Of a stretch of 6,742 bases of DNA, positions 1 through 5,344 are shown one piece after another. The notes below the pieces were generated by a model. It did not search any database. It was not told the origin of the DNA and was given only the letters and a program-made list of their open reading frames with translations. Within the stretch, counting starts at the first letter, position 1. Every line of letters begins with the position of its first letter. Source of the stretch: Streptosporangiaceae bacterium (GTDB lineage Bacteria > Actinomycetota > Actinomycetes > Streptosporangiales > Streptosporangiaceae); contig JASIGS010000022.1 of the NCBI GenBank assembly GCA_030052355.1, forward strand, positions 1-6,742. Reading direction: 5' to 3'. A program made the position numbers and the translations under genes.

Positions 1-147
1 GTAATCGCCGCGGTCCCCGGCGCGCGCATCCTGGAGCTAGGTGACTGGGGAATCCGGCCAGCCAGCTGGGAGCAGCTAGAGCTGGTCGCAAGCTGGCGGC
101 AGTTCCTGGGCCGGCCAGATTCATTCCTGCGGTATCTCCTGGACTAG
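1..147 (+). CDS. C-terminal end of an unrecognised protein (5' cut by window)
   Basis: Reading frame 1 is open from the first base to a TAG stop and gives 48 residues, beginning VIAAVPGARILELGDWG and ending SFLRYLLD. The composition is protein-like: mixed hydrophobic and charged residues, several Trp, and an apparently helical end. I do not recognise the family, and no catalytic motif is visible in this tail. Several codons are less GC-biased than in the neighbouring genes (GTA, CTA twice, GCA, CCA, TCA, TAT). This could mean a recently acquired or weakly expressed gene, or only a short sample. The TAG stop shares bases with the stop of the convergent transporter gene (CTAG at 144-147). That tight packing supports both ends being real. 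The start and most of the gene lie outside the window, so function cannot be inferred. Confidence 0.5.
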   Translation, partial: VIAAVPGARILELGDWGIRPASWEQLELVASWRQFLGRPDSFLRYLLD

Positions 148-1496
148 CCGCCCGGCCGCGGTGTCCGGCGGCGAAGCGTTGTCGCCGCGAAGATCGCCAA
201 GCCCAGCGTCGTCGCGCCAGCCCCGAGCGCCAGCGCCGCGGAGTAGCCGAGGTGGCCGGCGACGGCGCCGCCGACCACCGAGCCGAGCAGCCCGGCAGTG
301 CCGCTGCTGGCGTTGAGCAGGCCCTGCGCGTCGCCTTCCGCGCCCGGCACCAGCTGGCCGGTGAGACCCGGCGACGCGACGCTGAGGAATGACCACGCGA
401 ACATGATGCCGGCGAACGCCGCGAGCGGCAGGACGGCGGGCACCCTGCCGATCGCGGCGAGGGCCGCCAGCGCCGCGAGCAGCACCACCCGTGCCGCGAA
501 GGCACCGGCCATCGTGATGGCCGGCCCGCGCCGCTGGCTGACCGCCGCTGCTACCGGGAAGAGCGGCAGGCTGACGAGCACGATGACCGCGAAGGCCAGG
601 GACGAGCTGCTTGCGGGGATGCCGAACGTGTGCTGGAACATGACGGGGTAGAGCGAGAAGATCACGGTAGTACCCGCATATGCGGGAATCCAGGCTGCAA
701 GCATCCAGCCGAACGGCCCGCGCAGCACAGACAACCCGGTGAACGGCATGCGGTGCGCGAGGTGGTGAGCGCGGGCTGGGCTGGCCGGCCCCCACTCGCC
801 CACCAGGCCCATAAAGGCGAGCCGATGGTGCGCTACGGGGGGAACGCCACCATCTGGCGGACTGCCGCCCGCAGCGTGCATCGGCCGCCCACCTGCAACC
901 TGGGCGCCCGCCACTCGCGGTATCAGGATGGCCGCTAGCGGGATAGCGGCCGCCGGGACGATCGCCGCCAGGAACAGGCCGTCCCGCGTGCTGAGTGTGG
1001 CCAGCCAGGACGACAGGAACAGCGTGGCGCCCTGGCCCACGCTGAGCGCGGCCTCGAGAACTCCGAGCCGCGCATTCCACTCGGCGCGCGGCCGGCGCTC
1101 GACGATGAGGAGGTTGGCCACGGTGACGGCGCCGGCGAAGCCGGCCCCGTCGGCCAGCGCGAGCACGAGCTGCCACGTCGGCCCGGCCAGCGGAAACAGC
1201 CACAGGGACACCGCGGCCGCTGCCGCGCACGCGACCGCCAGGGCACGGTGCGCACGGTAGCGGTCGGCCATGGTGCCGACGGCCGGAGCAGCGAACGCGC
1301 CGAGGTTGAACGCGCCCATCACCAGGCCGACATGCCCGACGCCATCACGGCTGGCCGCCACCGGCAGCAGGATCGGGGTCAGGCCTAGCGCGGCGCCGTT
1401 CACCAGCGCGAACGGAGCGAACCAAGGCTCGATCAGGCGCCACCCACCCGCTCGCGCTATGGCCGCAATGACGTCACCGCGGATGGACTCGGGCAC
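144..1496 (-). CDS. MFS transporter (12 predicted membrane helices), GTG start
   Basis: Cytoplasmic-membrane permease of the major facilitator superfamily, probably a proton-coupled importer or exporter of a small molecule; substrate unknown. From the chosen GTG the protein is 450 residues, normal for the family. Six hydrophobic spans lie at roughly 25-193 and six at 263-440. The helix 2/3 loop carries GTMADRYRAHR (74-84), a degenerate MFS motif A. Glycine-rich helix 11 reads SSGTAGLLGSVVGG (397-410). The central cytoplasmic loop (about 195-262) is long and Pro/Gly/His-rich. The frame stays open upstream to an ATG at 1742. That extension is Arg/Pro-rich, unlike MFS termini, and contains a strong hairpin, so I reject it. 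GTG at 1496 has no good Shine-Dalgarno sequence but has TACGAT 8 bases before it, suggesting a leaderless message. It lies downstream of, and on the same strand as, the two flavoprotein genes, so it may move their substrate or product. Confidence 0.85.
   Translation of the reverse strand: MPESIRGDVIAAIARAGGWRLIEPWFAPFALVNGAALGLTPILLPVAASRDGVGHVGLVMGAFNLGAFAAPAVGTMADRYRAHRALAVACAAAAAVSLWLFPLAGPTWQLVLALADGAGFAGAVTVANLLIVERRPRAEWNARLGVLEAALSVGQGATLFLSSWLATLSTRDGLFLAAIVPAAAIPLAAILIPRVAGAQVAGGRPMHAAGGSPPDGGVPPVAHHRLAFMGLVGEWGPASPARAHHLAHRMPFTGLSVLRGPFGWMLAAWIPAYAGTTVIFSLYPVMFQHTFGIPASSSSLAFAVIVLVSLPLFPVAAAVSQRRGPAITMAGAFAARVVLLAALAALAAIGRVPAVLPLAAFAGIMFAWSFLSVASPGLTGQLVPGAEGDAQGLLNASSGTAGLLGSVVGGAVAGHLGYSAALALGAGATTLGLAIFAATTLRRRTPRPGG
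673..686. repeat. 14-bp perfect palindrome inside the MFS gene
   Basis: CCCGCATATGCGGG is perfectly self-complementary. It lies in the segment coding for WIPAYAGTT at the start of transmembrane helix 7. On the coding strand it reads GGATTCCCGCATATGCGGGT. This resembles extragenic palindromes known in other bacteria, whose translation gives WIPAYAG-like peptides. The reading frame is intact through it and the encoded helix looks normal, so it may simply be coding sequence. Confidence 0.6.
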
Positions 1497-1504
1497 AACT
1501 CGTG

Positions 1505-1510
1505 ATCGTA
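1505..1510 (-). promoter_or_regulatory. Candidate -10 element for a leaderless MFS transcript
   Basis: On the minus strand TACGAT matches the actinobacterial -10 pattern TANNNT. Eight bases separate it from the GTG start codon at 1496, so transcription would begin at or next to the start codon. No recognisable -35 hexamer is found 17-18 bases further upstream, which is common in this phylum. No Shine-Dalgarno sequence is placed correctly for this start, consistent with leaderless translation. This is inference from spacing only. Confidence 0.35.
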
Positions 1511-1548
1511 GCGATCCCCGCTGGCAGCTGGGCCGAAGTGGTCCGGCG

Positions 1549-1581
1549 GGCGGGGCCGTCGTGCCCGCGGACGGCCCCGCC
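1549..1581 (-). terminator. Strong hairpin, probable terminator of the flavoprotein operon
   Basis: A perfect 12-bp inverted repeat, GGCGGGGCCGTC and GACGGCCCCGCC, is separated by a 9-base loop (1561-1569). The arms are almost all G/C, so the RNA hairpin would be very stable. No T-run follows on either strand, as is usual for actinobacterial terminators. It lies downstream of the flavoprotein operon and of the coding-like tail at 1600-1689, and upstream of the MFS start. Termination of minus-strand transcription before a separate MFS promoter fits best. Attenuation is an alternative. Confidence 0.5.
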
Positions 1582-1599
1582 TTGGCTGCGCGTCCGCCA

Positions 1600-1689
1600 T
1601 CAGGTCCGGTAGGTGATCTTGACCGCCGTACCCGAAGCGCTGGTCGGCTCGCCGGTGAAGGTCCCGGTGGCTGAATCGTCCTGCGCGCG
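1600..1689 (-). pseudogene. Coding-like C-terminal fragment without a start codon
   Basis: On the minus strand, in a frame different from both the flavoprotein and the MFS gene, 29 codons end in TGA. The peptide ends GEPTSASGTAVKITYRT and looks like a beta-rich protein terminus. Its codons nearly all end in G or C, as in a real gene of this genome. No ATG or GTG occurs in this frame between the flavoprotein stop (1742) and this segment. The frame is open further upstream only as an overlap with the flavoprotein gene. It may be the remnant of a gene lost by deletion, or chance. I do not recognise the family. Confidence 0.25.
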
Positions 1690-1702
1690 GGCGATCCTGC
1701 GT

Positions 1703-1740
1703 GCCGCGGGTCCTCCCTGAGGACCACGAGCAGCCGCGGC
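1703..1740 (-). terminator. Nested inverted repeats directly after the flavoprotein stop codon
   Basis: GGTCCTC and GAGGACC (1709-1715 and 1719-1725) form a 7-bp stem around a 3-base loop. An outer pair GCCGCGG and CCGCGGC (1703-1709 and 1734-1740) could form a competing or enclosing stem; the two stems share base 1709. The structure starts 2 bases after the stop codon of the flavoprotein gene on the minus strand. It may be a weak terminator or a 3'-end stabilising fold, used alone or with the stronger hairpin at 1549-1581. No T-run is present. Confidence 0.3.
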
Positions 1741-1741
1741 A

Positions 1742-2920
1742 TCAGCCGGCGTCGTATTCGTAGATCCAGCCGTTGGCCACGAGCGGGTCAGCCAGGGCGA
1801 ACTGCCTGTCCCGGGCGCGCTGTTCCTGGCCGTCGGGCAGGTGATTGAGGTGCGCACGCGCGTGGCTCAGTTCCTGGAGCCGGGTAGTGCGCGGGATCCG
1901 GAGGCTCTCATAGCGCTGCAGGGCGGCGGCCAAGTCCGTGCTGGGTCCGGCGAGGCATCGGGCCAGCACCGCCGCGTCCTCGATTGCCTGCGCAGCCCCC
2001 TGCCCGAAGAACGGGAACATCGGGTGAGCCGCGTCTCCGAGTAGCGTGACGGGGCCCTTACTCCACTGCCGCAGCGGGGCGCGGTCCAGCAAAGCCCAGC
2101 GGCCCGGGGTTCCGGCCGCCCGGATCAGGCCGACAAGCCTGGGATCCCACCCATCGAACTCGGCGAGGAACTCTCCGACGGTGGCGGTGGCGGTCCACGA
2201 CTCGACCGTGTAGTCGCCGGCAGGCGCGAACGCCACGAGGTTGACGAACCGGCCGGCGGATACGGGATAGTGCACGAGATGGTGACCGGGTCCGACCCAG
2301 AGCGTCTGCGCGTGCCGCCGGGCGAACGACGGAGCCTGCGCGGCCGGCACCAAGGCGCGGAAGACGCAGATGCCCGAGTAGGTGGCAGGTGCTGGCTCGG
2401 TGATCGCCCCGCGTACGAGCGAGTGGACCCCGTCTGCGCCGATGACGACGTCGGCCTCGACGGCTTCCCCGTCATCGAAATGCAGCACGGGTGCACCCGC
2501 ACGGATCTCGAGCCCTGCGCACCGCTTGCCAAGCCGGACCGTTCCACCGGGAACGGCACGCGCGATGACATCCATCAGGTCGGCGCGGTGCGCGGTGTAG
2601 GTGTGCTCGCCGTACAGCCGAGCGCAGGCCGCAAGGTCCTCTGCGGAGAGCACGGTTCCGTCAGCCCACCGGCGGAACTCCCAGCCGACATCCAGCCGGA
2701 CCGCGCGATCAAGGAAGGCGTCCATCACGCCCAGCCTGCGGACCAGCCGGGCGGCGTTAGGGGCAACGACGAGGCCAGCGCCGATCTCCTTGAGCTCGGG
2801 CGCCTGCTCGTACACCGTGCACGAGAGCCCGGCCCAGGACAGGAAGGCCGCCGCGGAAAGACCTCCGATCCCGGCGCCGACGATCGCGATCCTGGGCTCA
2901 GCCTGCCTCGACCCGGCCAT
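1742..2920 (-). CDS. FAD-dependent aromatic-ring monooxygenase (second gene of tandem pair)
   Basis: Group A flavoprotein monooxygenase of the salicylate hydroxylase / 6-hydroxynicotinate 3-monooxygenase type (PF01494 family). Such cytosolic enzymes use NAD(P)H and O2 to hydroxylate, sometimes decarboxylatively, an aromatic acid. The 392 residues match the family length of about 380-400. Visible motifs are the N-terminal Rossmann GAGIGG (15-20), acidic E39 at the end of strand 2 for the FAD ribose, HRADL (111-115), the FAD/NAD(P)H DG motif GADGVHS (161-167), and the GD motif GDAAHP (295-300) followed by GQGAAQAIEDA. The C-terminus WIYEYDAG is also typical. ATG at 2920 follows its paralogue's stop by 16 bases, with only a weak AGG-type Shine-Dalgarno sequence, so co-transcription is expected. 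All cofactor motifs are intact, so it should be active. The substrate is unknown, and halogenated, heteroaromatic or polyketide substrates are possible. Confidence 0.9.
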   Translation of the reverse strand: MAGSRQAEPRIAIVGAGIGGLSAAAFLSWAGLSCTVYEQAPELKEIGAGLVVAPNAARLVRRLGVMDAFLDRAVRLDVGWEFRRWADGTVLSAEDLAACARLYGEHTYTAHRADLMDVIARAVPGGTVRLGKRCAGLEIRAGAPVLHFDDGEAVEADVVIGADGVHSLVRGAITEPAPATYSGICVFRALVPAAQAPSFARRHAQTLWVGPGHHLVHYPVSAGRFVNLVAFAPAGDYTVESWTATATVGEFLAEFDGWDPRLVGLIRAAGTPGRWALLDRAPLRQWSKGPVTLLGDAAHPMFPFFGQGAAQAIEDAAVLARCLAGPSTDLAAALQRYESLRIPRTTRLQELSHARAHLNHLPDGQEQRARDRQFALADPLVANGWIYEYDAG

Positions 2921-2936
2921 GTCTGCCTGCCGGAAC

Positions 2937-4136
2937 CTAACCGGCGAGTGCCTCGGGAGACCCCGCGTCGTACTCGGCGATCCACGCCTCGCCCCGCCCC
3001 GTGACGTCGGTGCTGAACCGCTTGCGGATCGCGATGAGCACGTCCCGTTTCAGCGCGGCGACCGGCGATACGAGGTGGTTGTCGTCGCCCCTGGCGCGGG
3101 AGGTGAGTACCACCCTGCTGGCCCGCGGCCTGCGTGACCGCTCGTACAGTTGCAGCGCGGCGGCCAGGTCGTCAGGGCTCTTGTCGATCGCCGCGGCCAG
3201 CACGCAGCCATCTTCTATCGCCTGCCCGGCGCCCTGGCCGAGGTAGGGCAGCATCGGGTGCGCGGCGTCGCCAAGGATCGTGATCCTGCCCTTCGTCCAC
3301 GCCGGGATCGGGTCGCGATCGTAGAGCGCCCACTTGTACCAGGTGTCACCGGAGCCGAACATCTCCCGCAGCGACGCGTGCCACCTGCGGTAACGGCCGA
3401 GGATCTCGTCGCGGTCACACTCGGCGATCCAGGACTCGTGCTTGTACGCCGGGTCGTCATGGTGGGCGACGACATTGATGGCCTTACCGCGGCGGACTCC
3501 GTACACCACCAGCGTGCCGTGCGGTCCCAGCCAGAGACCCTCGTACGGCTCGATCGCCCTGGCGGGCAGGTCCGCGACGTCGATCACGCTGCGATAGCAG
3601 ATCTTCCCGGTGAACCGCGGCGCGTCCGGTCCGAACAAGCTGGCGCGGACCGCGGAGTGGATCCCGTCGGCGCCCACGATGACGTCTGCCTCGATCTCGG
3701 TGCCGTCGGTGAATCGGGCCGCGGCTCCGTCGTCGCCCGTCATGACCCCCTCGCACCGAGCGCTGAGAGTGACAGCCTCGGCGGGCACCCCGCGCGCAAG
3801 GACGTCGAGCAGGTCTGCCCGGTGGATCGTGCAGCTGGCCGCGCCGAAACGCTGCGCCGTCGCGGTCGCGTCAGTTCTGGAGATCATCCGCCCTTTCCAG
3901 GTGCGCAGCTGCTGGAACGCGGACTGATACCCGATCGCCCGCACCTGATCCTCAAGGTCGAGCGAGCGCAGCGCCTTCATCGCGTTCGGCCCGAGCGCGA
4001 CCCCGGCGCCGATCTCCTTGAGCTCCGGCGAGGACTCGTAGACATGGACCTCGACGCCCCGGCGCAGCAGCGCTCGCGCGGCGGTCAGTCCGCCGATGCC
4101 TCCGCCGATGACAGCGACGCGCACCTTGCGAGCCAT
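2937..4136 (-). CDS. FAD-dependent aromatic-ring monooxygenase (first gene of tandem pair)
   Basis: Same PF01494 flavoprotein hydroxylase family as its downstream neighbour, 399 residues. Motifs are GGGIGG (11-16), E34 after strand 2, the shared PELKEIGAG (38-46), HRADL (105-109), GADGIHS (155-161) and GDAAHP (289-294) followed by GQGAGQAIEDG. The end WIAEYDAG parallels the paralogue and is followed by seven extra residues. Similarity to the neighbour runs along the whole length with few gaps but is well diverged, so an old duplication is likely. Regions that usually shape the substrate pocket differ: here DRDPIPAW and LPYLGQG, there DRAPLRQW and FPFFGQG. The pair may therefore act on different or successive substrates. 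ATG at 4136 has a good Shine-Dalgarno sequence, and no better start exists because the Rossmann strand begins at residue 6. As first gene of the operon it is probably controlled from the divergent region 4137-4223. Confidence 0.9.
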   Translation of the reverse strand: MARKVRVAVIGGGIGGLTAARALLRRGVEVHVYESSPELKEIGAGVALGPNAMKALRSLDLEDQVRAIGYQSAFQQLRTWKGRMISRTDATATAQRFGAASCTIHRADLLDVLARGVPAEAVTLSARCEGVMTGDDGAAARFTDGTEIEADVIVGADGIHSAVRASLFGPDAPRFTGKICYRSVIDVADLPARAIEPYEGLWLGPHGTLVVYGVRRGKAINVVAHHDDPAYKHESWIAECDRDEILGRYRRWHASLREMFGSGDTWYKWALYDRDPIPAWTKGRITILGDAAHPMLPYLGQGAGQAIEDGCVLAAAIDKSPDDLAAALQLYERSRRPRASRVVLTSRARGDDNHLVSPVAALKRDVLIAIRKRFSTDVTGRGEAWIAEYDAGSPEALAG

Positions 4137-4140
4137 GTAC

Positions 4141-4146
4141 TCTCCC
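4141..4146 (-). promoter_or_regulatory. Shine-Dalgarno sequence of the flavoprotein operon
   Basis: On the minus strand GGGAGA lies 4 bases before the ATG at 4136. It is a clear purine-rich ribosome binding site, unlike the SD-less starts of the MFS, DUF402 and membrane-protein genes. It fixes the start of the first monooxygenase. Confidence 0.7.
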
Positions 4147-4157
4147 GGTCTGCGGCT

Positions 4158-4175
4158 GCTCCGGCGAGCCGGAGC
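4158..4175. promoter_or_regulatory. 18-bp palindrome in the divergent promoter region, candidate operator
   Basis: Two perfect 8-bp arms, GCTCCGGC and GCCGGAGC, flank a central GA. The palindrome lies between the divergent flavoprotein and DUF402 genes. It would fall just downstream of the predicted start of transcription for the flavoprotein operon. A dimeric regulator site (for example TetR, MarR or GntR type) or a leader hairpin are both possible. No regulator gene is present in the window. Confidence 0.45.
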
Positions 4176-4186
4176 TTGCTGGGATC

Positions 4187-4192
4187 ACGATA
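4187..4192 (-). promoter_or_regulatory. Candidate -10 element of the flavoprotein operon
   Basis: On the minus strand TATCGT fits TANNNT. It would start transcription near 4178-4180 and give a leader of roughly 43 bases that contains the palindrome at 4158-4175 and the Shine-Dalgarno sequence. No convincing -35 is seen. The same bases lie 17-18 bases upstream of the DUF402 -10 candidate, so the two divergent promoters would overlap. Confidence 0.3.
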
Positions 4193-4198
4193 ACGGTC
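4187..4198 (+). repeat. 12-bp direct repeat, copy 1 (ACGATAACGGTC)
   Basis: The same 12 bases recur at 4857-4868. The two copies precede the two plus-strand genes, ending 25 bases before the DUF402 start and 11 bases before the Ohr start. The core CGATAACG is partly symmetric. One such 12-mer match is expected by chance in a window of this size, so only the placement is suggestive. Confidence 0.35.
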
Positions 4199-4210
4199 GC
4201 CTCCTGCCGC

Positions 4211-4216
4211 TAGCCT
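4211..4216 (+). promoter_or_regulatory. Candidate -10 element for a leaderless DUF402 transcript
   Basis: TAGCCT fits TANNNT and is separated by 7 bases from the ATG at 4224, the classical -10 to transcription-start distance. No Shine-Dalgarno sequence is present (the preceding bases are GCTGAAG). A leaderless message beginning at the ATG is the simplest reading, inferred from spacing. Confidence 0.4.
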
Positions 4217-4223
4217 GCTGAAG

Positions 4224-4844
4224 ATGACCGCAGCGCCCGATTTCTTCCTGCCCGCTCAAACAGTCGCCCGGCGGAACTATCGCGGCCCGCACGTGAGCTG
4301 GGCACAGGCCACCACGGTCGTTTCCGACGACGAGCGCGGCCTCGTGCTATGGCTGCCGGCCGGCGCGGATTTCGAGTTCCGCCTCGGACCCGATGGGACG
4401 ATGCTGCGGACGGGCAGCGTCGAGGACTTCGGGAAAGCACCCCTGATCCGGCGCAGCTGGCGGGAGAACAGCCTGCTGATGTGGCACCCGCCGGGACAGG
4501 CGCACTCGGTCTGGTGGTTCTTCCGCGACGGACGGTTCAGGCACTGGTACATCAACCTGGAGTCGCCATACTCGCGCGGCCCAGACTGTATCGCCAACGT
4601 CGATCGCCACCTCGACGTCGTGGTCAACCCGGATCGCAGCTGGGAGTGGAAAGACGAGCAGGACCTCGACGAGGCTGTCGGCCTGCCTGGATTCTGGACC
4701 GCAGAGGAGGCCGGACTCATCCGCGACGAGGGCCGGCGGGTCGTCGCCGTCGCCGAAGCCGGCGCGTTCCCCTTCGACGGCACCTGGTGCGACTTCCGGC
4801 CCGACCCGCGGTGGGAGATACCTCGCTTGCCGCACCGGGCATAG
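4224..4844 (+). CDS. DUF402 (FomD-like) domain protein
   Basis: A 206-residue soluble protein with the DUF402 signature in its C-terminal half: HWYINLESPYSRG (107-119), then VDRHLDVVV (126-134) and WEWKDEQDLDEA (140-151). The family's conserved acidic and lysine residues are visible as D127, D131, D137, K143, D144 and E145. The N-terminal half is beta-rich with SVWWFFRDGRFRHWY leading into the core. Characterised relatives are metal-dependent phosphohydrolases: FomD cleaves a CMP adduct in fosfomycin biosynthesis, and related proteins hydrolyse nucleoside di- or triphosphates. By family a small-nucleotide hydrolase is likely, with substrate unknown. No fosfomycin gene is nearby. ATG at 4224 is the only sensible start. 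The stop lies 35 bases before ohr, so the two may be co-transcribed. The gene shares the divergent region with the monooxygenase operon. Confidence 0.85.
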   Translation: MTAAPDFFLPAQTVARRNYRGPHVSWAQATTVVSDDERGLVLWLPAGADFEFRLGPDGTMLRTGSVEDFGKAPLIRRSWRENSLLMWHPPGQAHSVWWFFRDGRFRHWYINLESPYSRGPDCIANVDRHLDVVVNPDRSWEWKDEQDLDEAVGLPGFWTAEEAGLIRDEGRRVVAVAEAGAFPFDGTWCDFRPDPRWEIPRLPHRA

Positions 4845-4856
4845 TTGTAAAGGCGA

Positions 4857-4868
4857 ACGATAACGGTC
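4857..4868 (+). repeat. 12-bp direct repeat, copy 2 (ACGATAACGGTC)
   Basis: Identical to 4187-4198. It lies in the 35-base gap between DUF402 and ohr, immediately before the ohr Shine-Dalgarno sequence. If it binds a regulator, that protein could control both genes or block ohr translation or transcription. The classical OhrR operator (an AT-rich TACAATT palindrome) is not what is seen here. Confidence 0.35.
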
Positions 4869-4875
4869 AAGGAGG
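4869..4875 (+). promoter_or_regulatory. Shine-Dalgarno sequence of ohr
   Basis: AAGGAGG is a near-perfect match to the anti-SD. It ends 4 bases before the GTG at 4880. It decides the start: the frame is open much further upstream, but the Ohr homology begins right after this GTG. Confidence 0.8.
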
Positions 4876-4879
4876 AACA

Positions 4880-5344
4880 GTGCCTGACGGACCACAGAAG
4901 ATCCTCTACACCGCTGAGGCGGAAGTTCAGGGCGGCCGCCAGGGGCATGGCCGCAGCACCGATGGCCGGCTCGAGGTTGACCTGTCCATGCCGAAGGAGC
5001 TGGGCGGCGACGGCGGACCCGGGACCAACCCGGAGCAGCTCTTCGCGATCGGCTACGCCGCTTGCTTCCAGTCCGCGCTGCTCGGTATCGCCCGCGGCCA
5101 CAACCTCGACGCGACCGACTCGCGGATCGCGGCCAAGGTTGGCGTCGGCCCGACCGGACATGGTGGCTTCGGCCTGACGGTGTCACTCGACCTGCACGCG
5201 CCGAATCTTACGGCCGCGCAGGCCGCAGACCTGATGGCGCGGGCACACGAGCGATGCCCTTACTCGGTGGCGACAAGAGGCAACATCGAGGTGAGTCTCG
5301 CTGTCGACGGCGTCCCGCTCGGAGCAGCGGAACCGGCCAGTTAG
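4880..5344 (+). CDS. ohr: Organic hydroperoxide resistance protein (Ohr, OsmC superfamily)
   Basis: Cytosolic thiol peroxidase of 154 residues that reduces organic (notably fatty-acid) hydroperoxides to alcohols and is recycled by lipoylated proteins in the family. The N-terminal YTAEAEVQGGRQG (10-22) contains the conserved Arg20. PKELGG (38-43) and GTNPEQLFAIGYAACF (48-63) are hallmarks of Ohr rather than OsmC. The expected active site is complete: Cys62 peroxidatic, Cys126 resolving (in CPYSVATRGNIEVSL), with Arg20 and Glu52. Numbering is one more than in the well-studied Xylella enzyme (C61, C125, R19, E51). The GTG start is fixed by AAGGAGG and by the usual family length. No ohrR-type MarR regulator gene lies in the window. 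It follows DUF402 by 35 bases and faces the membrane-protein gene tail to tail. A protective role against peroxides made near the flavin monooxygenases is possible but unproven. Confidence 0.95.
   Translation: MPDGPQKILYTAEAEVQGGRQGHGRSTDGRLEVDLSMPKELGGDGGPGTNPEQLFAIGYAACFQSALLGIARGHNLDATDSRIAAKVGVGPTGHGGFGLTVSLDLHAPNLTAAQAADLMARAHERCPYSVATRGNIEVSLAVDGVPLGAAEPAS

Noticed and set aside
121..1230. Long minus-strand open frame (369 codons) over the MFS gene
   Set aside because: Its translation is Arg/Gly/Ala-rich low complexity, typical of a shifted frame in GC-rich DNA. The MFS frame in the same place has clear membrane helices.
1497..1742. N-terminal extension of the MFS protein to the ATG overlapping the flavoprotein stop
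   Set aside because: The ATGA overlap looks like translational coupling, but the added 82 residues are Arg/Pro/Ser-rich, do not fit an MFS terminus, and span two inverted repeats.
2270..3004. Plus-strand open frame opposite the second flavoprotein gene
   Set aside because: No recognisable domain, and it runs across the real intergenic junction of the minus-strand operon.
3150..4193. Plus-strand open frame of 347 codons opposite the first flavoprotein gene
   Set aside because: Antisense shadow; the opposite strand carries all FAD-binding motifs in order, while this frame shows none of any family.
4349..4879. Upstream extension of the Ohr frame to an ATG at 4349
   Set aside because: It overlaps DUF402 in another frame, and the strong AAGGAGG before GTG 4880 plus the family length fix the start.
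4277..5161. Minus-strand open frames opposite DUF402 and ohr (also 4347-5186)
   Set aside because: Arg/Ser-rich translations crossing the intergenic gap. The plus strand has the DUF402 and Ohr signatures.
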